From Clostridium saccharoperbutylacetonicum N1-4(HMT) (GTDB lineage Bacteria; Bacillota; Clostridia; Clostridiales; Clostridiaceae): DNA of 64,000 nt. Shown in pieces: positions 1 through 11,090 of this stretch (its first letter is position 1; each line of letters begins with the position of its first letter). Under the pieces are notes generated by a model. It made no database searches. It was not told the origin of the DNA and saw only the letters and a list, made by a program, of their open reading frames with translations. The DNA lies in contig NC_020291.1 of NCBI RefSeq assembly GCF_000340885.1, positions 805,001-869,000 on the forward strand. The letters run 5' to 3'. Both the position numbers and the translations under genes were made by a program.

Positions 1-2442
<2,442 letters not shown>

Positions 2443-2618
2443 AATAAGTTAAGTTGTAAAAAATACATTAAAAAACTATGTGCAATTTTGAAAGAACAAA
2501 TCTTTCAGTTAAATAAAGTATAAGTGATGAACTGGATTCTTTTTATAAGGAATACAAATCGCTGAAGCGATTTGCATAAGTTCGTTCAACCAAATCATAG
2601 ATTTGGGAACTCACTTAA

Positions 2619-2734
2619 TCTCGTGGTGATGGCATAGAGGTAACACTCCTTCCCATTCCGAACAGGAAAGTTAAGGTCTATAGCGCCGATGGTACTGCAT
2701 GGGAGACTGTGTGGCAGAGTAGGACGTTGCGAGA
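2619..2734 (+). rRNA. rrf: 5S ribosomal RNA
   Basis: About 116 nt with the 5S core CCGAACAGGAAAGTTAAG and GCGCCGATGGTACTGCATGG. The ends TCTCG and CGAGA pair to make helix I and set the boundaries. It lies about 175 nt after the 23S gene with no tRNA between them, the usual 23S-5S arrangement of clostridial rRNA operons. Confidence 0.96.
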
Positions 2735-2740
2735 TAAGAT

Positions 2741-2769
2741 AAGAGGTAGTTAAATAACTACCTCTTTTT
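2741..2769 (+). terminator. rRNA operon terminator
   Basis: AAGAGGTAGTT and AACTACCTCTT form an 11-bp stem with a short loop and a T run, just after the 5S gene. This is a typical intrinsic terminator and marks the end of the rRNA operon. Confidence 0.92.
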
Positions 2770-3187
2770 GTGGTGTGCCCAGTATTGGAGAAATCTAACG
2801 GATGAAAGTTAGGAAATGTTTGATTAAGAAGAGTAAGTAAGCTGTTACTTAATACAACCTTAAGTTTTGAATATTGAGAAAATTGCCTGTTATAAATTTT
2901 AAGGATTTGACGTATTTATTTCTCAGGGGTGTATTTAAATAAATCAAGCAATCCTTATTTTGAGTACGAAAAAAGCTTAACCCTAGTGGTTAAGCCATTC
3001 TATTTAATAAACTGGCAGAGCATGAAGAAATCTTAAAAGCTAAGAAGGAATTGCAATATTTCTTAACAAATTAAAAATAACCCCAAAAGTAGTTTTTGAA
3101 AGAGCAAAAAATCTATCTTTATTGAATAGTATTTTTATGCTCTTTCTTGATTTTCGAATAAATAACTACACTGTATTTAATAAAAAT
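2770..3187. other. Gene-free stretch after the rRNA operon
   Basis: No gene can be supported here. There is a small hairpin (AGCTTAACC / GGTTAAGCC, 2974-2994) and a second, terminator-like one (GAAAGAGC / GCTCTTTC, about 3098-3148). A reading of about 20 codons near 3010-3074, without a start, could be the tail of a decayed gene. Confidence 0.5.
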
Positions 3188-3251
3188 TGTAACATAACTG
3201 TAACATAACTAGAAAAAAAGCAACTGAAATGAAAAAAATACATTGTATTAT
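3188..3251 (+). promoter_or_regulatory. Promoter with two tandem 11-bp response-regulator boxes, export operon
   Basis: Two perfect copies of TGTAACATAAC sit head to tail at 3188-3198 and 3199-3209. They are followed 36 nt later by a TATTAT -10 box at 3246-3251; there is no good -35. OmpR/PhoB-family regulators bind such 11-bp direct repeats. The same 64-bp layout, with identical spacing and closely similar sequence throughout, is found on the minus strand at 10266-10329 ahead of the secreted repeat protein. The nearby two-component pair at 10419-12634 is the obvious candidate regulator; that link is inference. Confidence 0.72.
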
Positions 3252-3443
3252 GAAAGTGTAATCCAAAAAATATCTTTATTGGAAGTTGTTAAAATGATGA
3301 AGATAATGGCATTGTTTGCTATTTTTACTTAGTTTACAAATGCACAAAGAGATTGTTGAATGAAATTATTACGATGAAAAATACAATAAAGTATATTTAA
3401 TATTAATGATTGCAAAAGTAACAAATTAAAGGAGGAGGTAATC

Positions 3444-4637
3444 TTGAAAAAGAAACTAATAATTTTTTTAGTAATGAGTTTAATTTTATCATTGAAAATA
3501 TCAGTTATAGACATAACAAAGGTATGGGCAGCTATAACTGATGATACGATTAAAGTGAATTTAGATAATTTAAGAGATATCATGAACGAAAATAATTTAG
3601 ATATAAAAACGTATTACAATAACAAAGAAATAGCAAGAAAACAGTATGAGATGGCTAAGGACGAAGTAAATGCAGCGCAGGAAAATCTAGATAATGCAAA
3701 AAAGACTGTAGATAATTTTAAACCTTTAGAAGATGGATCAAATTTAGGCGATTTAGTTACTGATAAAGAGAACTTGAGTTCGGCTGAAGATATTTTAGAA
3801 GTTAAAAAGTCCAATTTAGGTAATATTAGATACGCATTAAAGATGGCAAATATTAAATATCTACAAAATATAGAAACATCAGTAAATAAAGCAGAGAAAG
3901 AGTATATAGATTATCTAGCAGCTTTATCCGATGAACAATTAGAAGAGGATACAGTAAAGTCTCAAGAAAAAAGCTTACAAATATCAAAAATTCAATACGA
4001 CAATGGATTTATACCTAATGATGAATATATTACTACAATCCAGAATAATACCGATGCAGTTAATAAGTTGCAGGAATTAAAGGATAAGGAAGCTTTGGCT
4101 AAAACAAATTTATATATTATGCTAGGGATTTCAAATGCATATAAAGTTACAATTAGTACGGATTTTAATGAAGATTTGAATAAAATTGCAAACATTAAGT
4201 ATGATGATGATTTAGCAAAAATGCTTGATAATAATGTAGAAATACAACTTCAAAGTATTGCAATTGATAAATTAGACAATGAAATAGATACAGAAACAAC
4301 AACAAATTATTACACTGATGAAATTGATAAGTATAATACAGATAATGCCAAAATTAATTTACAACAAAAAATTAATTCAGCTAAGGCTGATTTCAAAGCA
4401 CAATATAATACTCTTATGAGTTCATATAACTCAATAAAAAGCAATTATGATAAAATTATTCAAGCACAGAAAGAGTATCAAACTATTCAAATAAAATATG
4501 ATTATGGCTTTGTATCCTTAAAAAACGTATATGATGCAAAATTAGAATTAAATACAAAGATAAGCAGTTTTAGTAAAGATAAAAATACATTATATGTAAA
4601 TTACTTACGCTATATTCAAATGAAAGAGGGATACTAA
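3444..4637 (+). CDS. TolC-like outer-membrane-efflux-family protein
   Basis: 397 residues starting at TTG with a strong GGAGGAGG site. The N-terminus has a basic stretch and a hydrophobic core (residues 5-20) ending near VWAA, which looks like a signal peptide. The rest is almost wholly alpha-helical with long coiled-coil segments (about 45-110, 130-190 and 290-390) and the internal duplication typical of TolC. The order TolC-like, HlyD-like, ATPase, permease defines a MacAB-TolC-type exporter. A Gram-positive cell has no outer membrane, so the family member probably acts at or outside the cytoplasmic membrane as an adaptor or envelope-spanning part; that role is inference. The family call rests on helix pattern and context. 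Confidence 0.75.
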   Translation: MKKKLIIFLVMSLILSLKISVIDITKVWAAITDDTIKVNLDNLRDIMNENNLDIKTYYNNKEIARKQYEMAKDEVNAAQENLDNAKKTVDNFKPLEDGSNLGDLVTDKENLSSAEDILEVKKSNLGNIRYALKMANIKYLQNIETSVNKAEKEYIDYLAALSDEQLEEDTVKSQEKSLQISKIQYDNGFIPNDEYITTIQNNTDAVNKLQELKDKEALAKTNLYIMLGISNAYKVTISTDFNEDLNKIANIKYDDDLAKMLDNNVEIQLQSIAIDKLDNEIDTETTTNYYTDEIDKYNTDNAKINLQQKINSAKADFKAQYNTLMSSYNSIKSNYDKIIQAQKEYQTIQIKYDYGFVSLKNVYDAKLELNTKISSFSKDKNTLYVNYLRYIQMKEGY

Positions 4638-4638
4638 A

Positions 4639-6081
4639 TTGAAATTATTGAAGAATAAAAAAATAGGTGATAATGAAATTCTAAGAAAGAAAGCAGTAAA
4701 AAATTTTTTTTTAAATAAAAAAGTAATAGCTGGGATTTGTATAATATTAGTTTTTGCTTTAAGCCTTGGAATATATAAATTTAAAGCTGCTAAACAGAAG
4801 CCGCCTAAAAGTAATGTTAAATATACTACTCTTAGTAAAACAAATATTAAAACCACAATAGGTTCATCTGGATCAATAAAAAGTGGGTCATCCACAAATA
4901 TTTATTCCAATTTGGAATATAATGTTGCCTCTATTAATGTAGAAGTTGGTGATGTAGTAAAAAAAGGCGATGTTCTTGCAACAATAGATACTGCTACATT
5001 ACAGGAACAGATTTCTGAAGCAGAACAAACTTTTAATTCAAATCAAGCAAAAAATAACTTAACATTAGCTAGTGCAAAGCAAAAATATGAAAATATGCAA
5101 TACCTGTATGATAACAATCTAAATACGGACATAATAAATGCAGAAAAAGCTGTTGGTTCGGCAGAACTTGATTTAGAAGATAAAAGAAAAACTTATGAGT
5201 ATTATAAGGTAATGCTTGCTAATGGAGCAATGTCACAGGATACAGTAAATAAAGAAAAAATAACGGTTGATGGGGCCAAAGATACTTATGATAAAGCAAC
5301 CGTAGCTTTAGAGGCTATAAAGGTTAATGCTAAGCAGGCATTAGCTGAAGTAAAAATGTCTTATGAGAGTGCACAAGTGATTGCTAATGATAAAACAGCA
5401 GAACTTGCCTTAGAAGATAAGAAAAAGAAACTAGCGGATGCAAAAGTATTAGCTACAGTAGATGGAACAGTGACTAATGTAAATGCCATAGTAGGTATAC
5501 AATCCACTGGAGCATTATTTGTAATTCAAGATTTAAATGATTTAATAGTAAATGTAACTGTTGATGAAAGAGATGTTTCAGATGTAAAAGTTGGACAAAA
5601 AGCAGAAATAACAACAGATGTATCAGGTTCTGATGTTATTGAAGCAGAAGTTAAGAATGTTGAACCAATTTCCAGTAATATTAGTTCTAGTGCAAACACT
5701 AACGGTGGAAAAGCTACTCAGACCCCTAATGCTGCTACCAGCAATTCAGCTAGTAGTGATGTGTCGTATAATGTTAAGGTACAATTAACAGGTCATAATG
5801 ATAAAATTAAAGTGGGAATGAATGCAGTAGTAAATATTATTACAAATGAAAGTGAAAATGTTTATTCAGTACCATATGGAGCAGTTGTAACAAAAGATGG
5901 ACAAAGTTTAGTATATTCAGCTGTGAAACAAGGAAATGAATATGTTGTTAAAGATATTGCTGTAACTAAAGGATTAGAATCAGATATTGATGTTGCAATT
6001 GATGGAGCTGATCTTGCTGATAATATGATTATACTTAATGAGCCCACAAATTATTCAGTAGGGAGTACAGTAGAAATATAA
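4639..6081 (+). CDS. HlyD/MacA-type periplasmic-adaptor-like (membrane fusion) protein
   Basis: 480 residues with a TTG start one base after the preceding stop. Residues about 31-48 form a single N-terminal membrane anchor. A first half of the lipoyl-like domain follows (around EVGDVVKKGDVLATID), then a helical hairpin (about 130-250), the second lipoyl half (ATVDGTVTNVNAIVG) and beta-barrel and membrane-proximal domains. A Ser/Asn/Thr-rich insert lies near residues 345-375. Such adaptors link MacB-type transporters to the outside. In Gram-positives the HlyD plus MacB-like pair commonly exports peptides or lipids or resists antimicrobial peptides. It is translationally close to its neighbours and is part of the same operon. 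Confidence 0.88.
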   Translation: MKLLKNKKIGDNEILRKKAVKNFFLNKKVIAGICIILVFALSLGIYKFKAAKQKPPKSNVKYTTLSKTNIKTTIGSSGSIKSGSSTNIYSNLEYNVASINVEVGDVVKKGDVLATIDTATLQEQISEAEQTFNSNQAKNNLTLASAKQKYENMQYLYDNNLNTDIINAEKAVGSAELDLEDKRKTYEYYKVMLANGAMSQDTVNKEKITVDGAKDTYDKATVALEAIKVNAKQALAEVKMSYESAQVIANDKTAELALEDKKKKLADAKVLATVDGTVTNVNAIVGIQSTGALFVIQDLNDLIVNVTVDERDVSDVKVGQKAEITTDVSGSDVIEAEVKNVEPISSNISSSANTNGGKATQTPNAATSNSASSDVSYNVKVQLTGHNDKIKVGMNAVVNIITNESENVYSVPYGAVVTKDGQSLVYSAVKQGNEYVVKDIAVTKGLESDIDVAIDGADLADNMIILNEPTNYSVGSTVEI

Positions 6082-6100
6082 TATAATGGGGTGAGTTTTT

Positions 6101-6837
6101 TTGAGTAAAAATATAATAGAAATGAAAAATATTAAAAAAACTTTTATATAGGAACTTCAAATGAATTAAATATATTAAAGGGAATTGATATTACAATAAA
6201 AGAAGGAGAATTTGTATCGATAATAGGTTCATCAGGATCTGGAAAAAGTACTTTAATGAATATTATAGGTGCACTTGATAGGGCAACTTCTGGAGATTAT
6301 ATTTTAAATGGAACTAATATTAATGAAATATCAGATGATGGTTTGTCAAAAGTAAGAAACAAGAAAATAGGTTTTGTATTTCAAACTTATAATTTAATAC
6401 CGAGAAGTACAGCATTAAATAATGTTGAATTACCGTTGCTTTACTATGGCATGAGCAAGAAAAAGCGAAAAGAGCGAGCAGAAGAACTGTTAGAACTTGT
6501 AGGAATGAAGGAAAGAATGCGGCATAAGCCTAATGAATTGTCAGGAGGACAAAAACAAAGAGTTGCAATTGCAAGAGCACTAGCTACTAATCCAAGCATA
6601 ATCCTTGCAGATGAACCTACAGGAGCTCTTGATTCTGGAACAGGAAGACTTGTTATGGATTTATTTCATAAAGTTCATGAAGAAGAAGGAAAAACTATAA
6701 TACTTATAACTCATAATAATGAACTTGCAGATGAAACGGAAAGAATTATAACATTAAAAGACGGTAATATAATATCAACTAAAATGAATGAAAAATATTA
6801 TAGAAGATATAAAGAAGAGGAAAAAATATGTTTATAA
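6101..6837 (+). pseudogene. MacB-type ABC transporter ATPase, single-base frameshift near the start
   Basis: From TTG 6101 (behind GGGGTGA) the reading gives a normal ATPase N-terminus for 16 codons and then hits TAG at 6149. One missing base in the A7-C-T4 run at 6134-6145 would restore the frame: the other frame continues as YIGTSNELNILKG and on to Walker A (GSSGSGKST, about 6229-6255), the Q-loop region (FQTYNLIPR), the signature LSGGQKQRVAIARAL and Walker B (IILADEPTGALDS). Everything else is intact, and the gene overlaps the permease by 10 nt. It may be a sequencing error in a homopolymer, a true recent mutation, or less likely recoding. If no base is missing, an internal start would yield a protein without Walker A. 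Confidence 0.8.
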
Positions 6838-8252
6838 AAGAGAATATAATGCTTGCAATAGCAGGTCTTAAGGCTAATAAAATGCGTGCATTGCTTACGA
6901 TGCTTGGAATAATAATAGGGATAGCATCAGTAATAGGAGTTGTTTCAATAGGAAATACAATGACTTCTTCTGTAACAAGTTCTATGGCTTCAATGGGCGT
7001 TTCCAATATTACTGTTAATGTTCATGAAAAAAGTGCAGCAGATAAAGCGGCTGCATTAGCTAGAAAAACTGTAACTGACACAAGTAATTCCAATGCAAGC
7101 AGCAAAAAAGCAGAGGATTCCCAAAATAAAGAACCTGGAAATAAGGGAGGTCCTGAAGAAAGCATTATACATTTGCCTGCTGGCCCTCCACCAGGAGGAC
7201 CAACACCTCCTCCTGGCCGAAAAGGTGCAGACAGTTCACCATCTGATGCTGATCTTATGACTATGGAACAGATAAGTGTATTACAAAAAAAGTTTAATGA
7301 CAAAATAGATGCTATAAGCATATCTGAAAATGGTAATTCAGGTAAAGTTAAAAATGAATCAACATTTACTAATGTAAGTGTAATTGGCACAAACGTTGGC
7401 TATCAGGAAGTTAATGCTATGACAATTATAGATGGGAGATATTTTATTCAAAATGATATTGATGAAGCAAAAAATGTTGCAGTAGTTTCAGATAAATTAG
7501 CAATAAAAATATTTGGTAATAGTGTTGATCCCATAGGGAAAAAGATAAAGTTTTACACATCAAATGCTATTTTTACGTATTATATAGTTGGTGTATATGA
7601 GTATCAATCTGATGGTGGAAATAGGACAGCATCAGATGAAAATTTGTCTACAAGCTTGTATATTCCTATATCTGTTGAAAAGAAAGCAGCAATAAATAAA
7701 AATTATCAAACATTTACAATTAAAGCTAAAGATAATGTCGATATTATGCAATTTACAAATGAAGTATCAAAATATTTAGTTACTCTTTATACTAAAAATA
7801 TCAAGTTCGTAGCTGATGCAAACAATAGAGAAAACATGCTTCAATCAATGAATTCAATGCTCACTACAGTTTCTATGGCTATTTCTGGAATTGCAGCAAT
7901 ATCACTTATAGTTGGCGGAATTGGAGTAATGAATATAATGCTAGTATCAGTTACTGAAAGAACAAGAGAAATAGGAACTAGAAAAGCACTTGGTGCTAAA
8001 GGAAGTCATATAAAGATACAATTTATAGTTGAATCCGTGATAATATGCTCTATAGGTGGCATTATTGGAATAGCTGTGGGCTTAGGTGCTGGTGCAGTTG
8101 GTTCAAAATTTATTGGACAGACATTAACAGTATCACCATTAGTAGTTTTAATAAGCTTCTCATTTTCAATGTTTATAGGTGTGTTTTTTGGATATTATCC
8201 AGCTAAAAAAGCAGCAGAACTTGATCCAATTGAAGCACTTAGATATGAATAA
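6828..8252 (+). CDS. MacB-type ABC transporter permease (FtsX fold)
   Basis: 474 residues. One membrane segment lies near the N-terminus (about 18-42, following NKMRALLTMLGIIIG). A large extracellular domain follows, then three C-terminal membrane segments (about 345-370, 398-425 and 435-458) with the family motif TERTREIGTRKALGA. The extracellular domain carries an unusual Gly/Pro-rich linker at about 105-135 (PAGPPPGGPTPPPG). It pairs with the overlapping upstream ATPase and HlyD-like adaptor. The likely job is mechanotransmission-type export of a peptide, lipid or envelope-stress substrate. No substrate can be named from the sequence. Confidence 0.88.
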   Translation: MFIKENIMLAIAGLKANKMRALLTMLGIIIGIASVIGVVSIGNTMTSSVTSSMASMGVSNITVNVHEKSAADKAAALARKTVTDTSNSNASSKKAEDSQNKEPGNKGGPEESIIHLPAGPPPGGPTPPPGRKGADSSPSDADLMTMEQISVLQKKFNDKIDAISISENGNSGKVKNESTFTNVSVIGTNVGYQEVNAMTIIDGRYFIQNDIDEAKNVAVVSDKLAIKIFGNSVDPIGKKIKFYTSNAIFTYYIVGVYEYQSDGGNRTASDENLSTSLYIPISVEKKAAINKNYQTFTIKAKDNVDIMQFTNEVSKYLVTLYTKNIKFVADANNRENMLQSMNSMLTTVSMAISGIAAISLIVGGIGVMNIMLVSVTERTREIGTRKALGAKGSHIKIQFIVESVIICSIGGIIGIAVGLGAGAVGSKFIGQTLTVSPLVVLISFSFSMFIGVFFGYYPAKKAAELDPIEALRYE

Positions 8253-8386
8253 AAAATATACATTTAAATATTATCTACAAGAGCAGCTAAGCAAAGTCAA
8301 GTGAAATACTAAAAACTATTTTTATAAAAATTTTGCATGGCAAACAGACAGTTTTAAAACATGAATGATTAAAGGTGTTGTAAAAT

Positions 8387-8462
8387 AATCAAGCTATATG
8401 AATAAAGACGCATTCTACAATGAATTTTAGGAGGTCTTTCATCATATGGCTTTTGATTTTTT
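8387..8462 (+). terminator. Terminator-like hairpin after the export operon
   Basis: AATCAAGCTATATG (8387-8400) pairs imperfectly with CATATGGCTTTTGATT (8443-8458) and is followed by a T run. The loop is long (about 42 nt), so this is less certain than the other terminators in the window. Confidence 0.55.
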
Positions 8463-8821
8463 ATTATAGAAAATATATACCTAACTATCTTATGAATTAT
8501 TGAACCTAGAGTAACTTTAAGTATATCTCTTCGCAATACTCAATACTTCCCTTCGCATTATTTTTAATAGTATATAAGTTTTAATTAAGAAAGTTCATAA
8601 TTTAGGTGATTGCCTTATTTAACCACTCTAATATAGTAATTAAATCTTAATGAAGAAAATTTTTTAGAACATATATATAATAATTTTATCTTTAGGAGTA
8701 TTCATGACTGCAGATGGTCATGGATACTTATTTAAAAGATCTAGAGATGTTTTAAACAGATATCTCTAAAAATTTTATTTAAAAATTATAATGAGTTTAA
8801 TAATAATTTTCAACTAACAAT
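8463..8821. other. Gene-free stretch with one perfect-looking hairpin
   Basis: No reading frame is supportable. AGTATTCATGAC (8697-8708) and GTCATGGATACT (8717-8728) form a 12-bp stem with an 8-nt loop and one T-G pair. It is probably a terminator or a remnant end of a mobile element, since a transposase fragment begins about 100 nt further on. Confidence 0.4.
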
Positions 8822-8998
8822 ATTTATTCAAGCAGGAAAATTAAAAAAGCATGGGAAAGAGATATAAAATTTAAGTGGTTACTTCAATGTTATAAGGCAC
8901 TTGATCATACTATAATCAGTAAATTCCGTAAGGACTACATTTCAAATGAGGTAATTTAAGATTTATTTTATCAACAAGTTAATTGTTTAACCGATTAA
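8822..8998 (+). pseudogene. IS1182-like transposase N-terminal remnant
   Basis: The frame through 8822-8998 reads IYSSRKIKKAWERDIKFKW, then LLQCYKALDHTIISKFRKDY, then an in-frame stop, then DLFYQQVNCL and a second stop. This matches the pattern SSRKIEKAC.RDI.F.WLL...APDH.TISRFR.....LFYQ.V of the DUF772 N-terminal domain of IS1182-family transposases. No start codon, no DDE catalytic part and no inverted repeats are seen, so the element is dead and truncated. Recognition is from memory of the motif. Confidence 0.6.
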
Positions 8999-9156
8999 AA
9001 TGAAAAAACTTAGAATCATCTTCATGAATTGAAAACTTATGCCTAATTATGGAATAAACTAACTGGGGCTATTCGAGTACGGCTAAAAGTCAGAAATTTT
9101 TAAATAATTGATATGAGACCATAAATATTGGAAAATTTAATATTTTAAACTGAAAA

Positions 9157-9198
9157 GAGTATCGCATTTGATTAAAATTCAATCATTTTGCGATACTC
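9157..9198. terminator. Bidirectional terminator downstream of the repeat-protein gene
   Basis: GAGTATCGCA (9157-9166) pairs with TGCGATACTC (9189-9198). T-rich runs follow on both strands. It lies 59 nt past the stop of the minus-strand gene at 9257. Confidence 0.75.
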
Positions 9199-9256
9199 CA
9201 TTTTTATAATATTTTAAAAGCAGGTGGTAAAATACAATGGTTTTTTAGTAGACTTA

Positions 9257-10225
9257 TTATATCAAATCTTTAGGGCCTTTAGGAGCGATTGCTGCTTCAA
9301 TAGCAGCTGATTGCTCAGAAGTTATAGTTCCGTTAGATACAAGAGAAGCAAGTTGCTCTTTAGGACCTTTAGGAGCAGTAGCAGCCTCAATAGCAGCTGA
9401 TTGCTCAGAAGTTATAGTTCCGTTAGATACAAGAGAAGCAAGTTGCTCTTTAGGACCTTTAGGAGCAGTAGCAGTCTCAATAGCAGCTAATTGCTCAGAA
9501 GTTATAGTTCCGTCAGATACAAGAGAAGCAAGCTGTTCTTTAGGACCTTTAGGAGCAATAGCAGTCTCAATAGCAGCTAATTGCTCAGAAGTTATAGTTC
9601 CGTCAGATACAAGAGAAGCAAGCTGTTCTTTAGGACCTTTAGGGGCAATAGCAGCTTCAATAGTAGCTGATTGACCAGAAGTTATAGCTTTGTCAGATAC
9701 AAGGGAAGCAAATTGTTCTTTAGGATCTTTAGGAGTAATAGCAGCTTCAATAGCAGCTAATTGCTCAGAAGTTATAGTTCCGTCAGATACAAGAAAAGTA
9801 AGCTGTTCTTTAGGATCTTTAGGAGTAATAGAAGCTTCAATAGCAGCTAATTGCTCAGAAGTTATAGTTCCGTCAGATACAAGAGAAGCAAATTGTTCTT
9901 TAGGATCTTTAGGAGTAATAGCAGCTTCAATAGCAGCTAATTGCTTAGAAGTTATAGCTTCGTCAGATACAAGAGAAGCAAATTGTTCTTTAGGACCTTT
10001 AGGAGTAATAGCAGCTTCAATAGCAGCCGATTGCTCAGAAGTTATAGTTCCGTCAGATACAAGAGATTCAAGGTGCTCTGTAATATCTTTGGGAGCTTTT
10101 ATATCAATATTCTGAGTTGAAGCTGCATCATTAGAAATGCTAGCTGCATTAACTATAGTAACTCCTGTGCATAATGATACTAAAATAACTAAAGATCCGA
10201 TTATTTTTAAATTTCTTTTTAACAT
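9257..10225 (-). CDS. Secreted protein with nine tandem 30-residue repeats
   Basis: 322 residues from the ATG at 10225, which has GGAGG 8 nt upstream; an in-frame TTG five codons earlier lies within that site and is rejected. A signal peptide (MLKRNLKIIG, hydrophobic core, VNAAS) leads into a short linker and nine near-identical repeats. The consensus is KEQLASLVSDGTITSEQLAA followed by IEAAITPKGP, each predicted as a helix-turn-helix hairpin around GTIT.EQ. The motif resembles single copies in clostridial DUF2680-like or SHOCT-like helical proteins. The protein ends directly after repeat nine, with no anchor. Function is unknown. The shared promoter suggests it is made together with the exporter at 3444-8252 and it may be a cargo or envelope-stress partner (inference). 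Confidence 0.85.
   Translation of the reverse strand: MLKRNLKIIGSLVILVSLCTGVTIVNAASISNDAASTQNIDIKAPKDITEHLESLVSDGTITSEQSAAIEAAITPKGPKEQFASLVSDEAITSKQLAAIEAAITPKDPKEQFASLVSDGTITSEQLAAIEASITPKDPKEQLTFLVSDGTITSEQLAAIEAAITPKDPKEQFASLVSDKAITSGQSATIEAAIAPKGPKEQLASLVSDGTITSEQLAAIETAIAPKGPKEQLASLVSDGTITSEQLAAIETATAPKGPKEQLASLVSNGTITSEQSAAIEAATAPKGPKEQLASLVSNGTITSEQSAAIEAAIAPKGPKDLI
9272..10081 (-). repeat. Nine 90-bp tandem coding repeats
   Basis: Nine direct repeats of exactly 90 bp encode the 30-residue units of the secreted protein. The copies toward the 3' end of the gene (9272-9630) are the most alike, pointing to recent duplication or gene conversion there. The copy number is likely to vary between strains. 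Confidence 0.95.
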
Positions 10226-10265
10226 TTTAACAACCTCCAAAAAAATATTTTTTGATTATGTATTC

Positions 10266-10329
10266 ATGATACAATATATATTTTTCATTCTAGTTACTTT
10301 TTTCGTAGTTATGTTACAGTTATGTTACA
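10266..10329 (-). promoter_or_regulatory. Promoter with two tandem 11-bp response-regulator boxes, repeat-protein gene
   Basis: On the minus strand, two perfect TGTAACATAAC boxes (complement of 10319-10329 and 10308-10318) precede a TATCAT -10 box (10266-10271). The spacing is identical to the promoter at 3188-3251. The element lies between the repeat protein and the divergent response regulator, so it could also affect the regulator's own expression. Confidence 0.72.
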
Positions 10330-10418
10330 GTTTTACCAACAATGATATTTCATTATAGATTTAAAGTGTTAATATGATATAATTTTATTAAATAAATCAA
10401 GGAAAAGAGTGTTGCAAA

Positions 10419-11090
10419 TTGAAAAAAAAAAAGATATTGATTGTAGATGATGAATTAAAAATAAGGATATTATTAAAAGATTTTCTTGAGGCAGAAGGTT
10501 TTATCGTTTTGGAATCTCCAGATGGAAAACATGCTCTTGATATATTTCATGAATCTAGTAAAACTATAGATCTGATTCTTTTAGATGTAATGATTCCAGA
10601 ATATGATGGCTGGACAGTGTGCAGGGAAATACGTAAAGCATCAAATGTACCAATTATTATGCTTACCGCAAGAGGAGAAGATTTTGATGAAGTACATGGA
10701 TTTGAAATCGGTGCTGATGACTATGTAAAAAAACCTATAAAGCCTACAGCATTAATCGCTAGAATAAATGCCCTTTTTCGTAGAATTAACAAAGACAACC
10801 TAAACTACAATGGTCTTGAAATTAATGATACTTCGCATATTGTAAAGGTAAATAATGAAGAAGTCGCTCTAGGTCCCAAAGAATATACGCTATTATTAAC
10901 ATTGGTTAAGAATGAGGGGAAGATATTATCCCGTAATCAACTGATTAATATGATATGGGGATATGATTACTACGGTGGAACTAGGATGATAGATACTAAT
11001 ATTAACAGGTTAAGGATAAAACTAGGAGAAAAAGGCAATTCAATAACCACAGTAAGAGGCTTTGGTTATAAATTTGAGGGACAACTATGA
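10419..11090 (+). CDS. OmpR-family response regulator
   Basis: 223 residues, TTG start with GGAAAAGAG upstream. The receiver domain (about 1-120) has the acidic pair at DDE (residues 9-11), the phospho-acceptor Asp in LILLDVMIPEYDGW and the conserved Lys in DDYVKKPI. A C-terminal winged-helix DNA-binding domain (about 130-222) ends in TTVRGFGYKFE. The stop overlaps the start of the kinase gene (ATGA). The tandem 11-bp boxes at 3188 and 10308 are the kind of site this family binds, and the closest box is only about 90 bp from this gene. It probably activates the exporter and the repeat protein. Confidence 0.93.
   Translation: MKKKKILIVDDELKIRILLKDFLEAEGFIVLESPDGKHALDIFHESSKTIDLILLDVMIPEYDGWTVCREIRKASNVPIIMLTARGEDFDEVHGFEIGADDYVKKPIKPTALIARINALFRRINKDNLNYNGLEINDTSHIVKVNNEEVALGPKEYTLLLTLVKNEGKILSRNQLINMIWGYDYYGGTRMIDTNINRLRIKLGEKGNSITTVRGFGYKFEGQL

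Noticed and set aside
6134..6149. Programmed -1 frameshift in the exporter ATPase at the A7 run
   Set aside because: The zero-frame codons are AAA AAA ACT, which do not form an X XXY YYZ heptamer in phase, and no ATPase of this family is known to be recoded there. Mutation or sequencing error is simpler.
9272..10081. Regular direct repeats suggesting a CRISPR array
   Set aside because: The unit is 90 bp with no unique spacers, in frame, and encodes the 30-residue repeats of a secreted protein.
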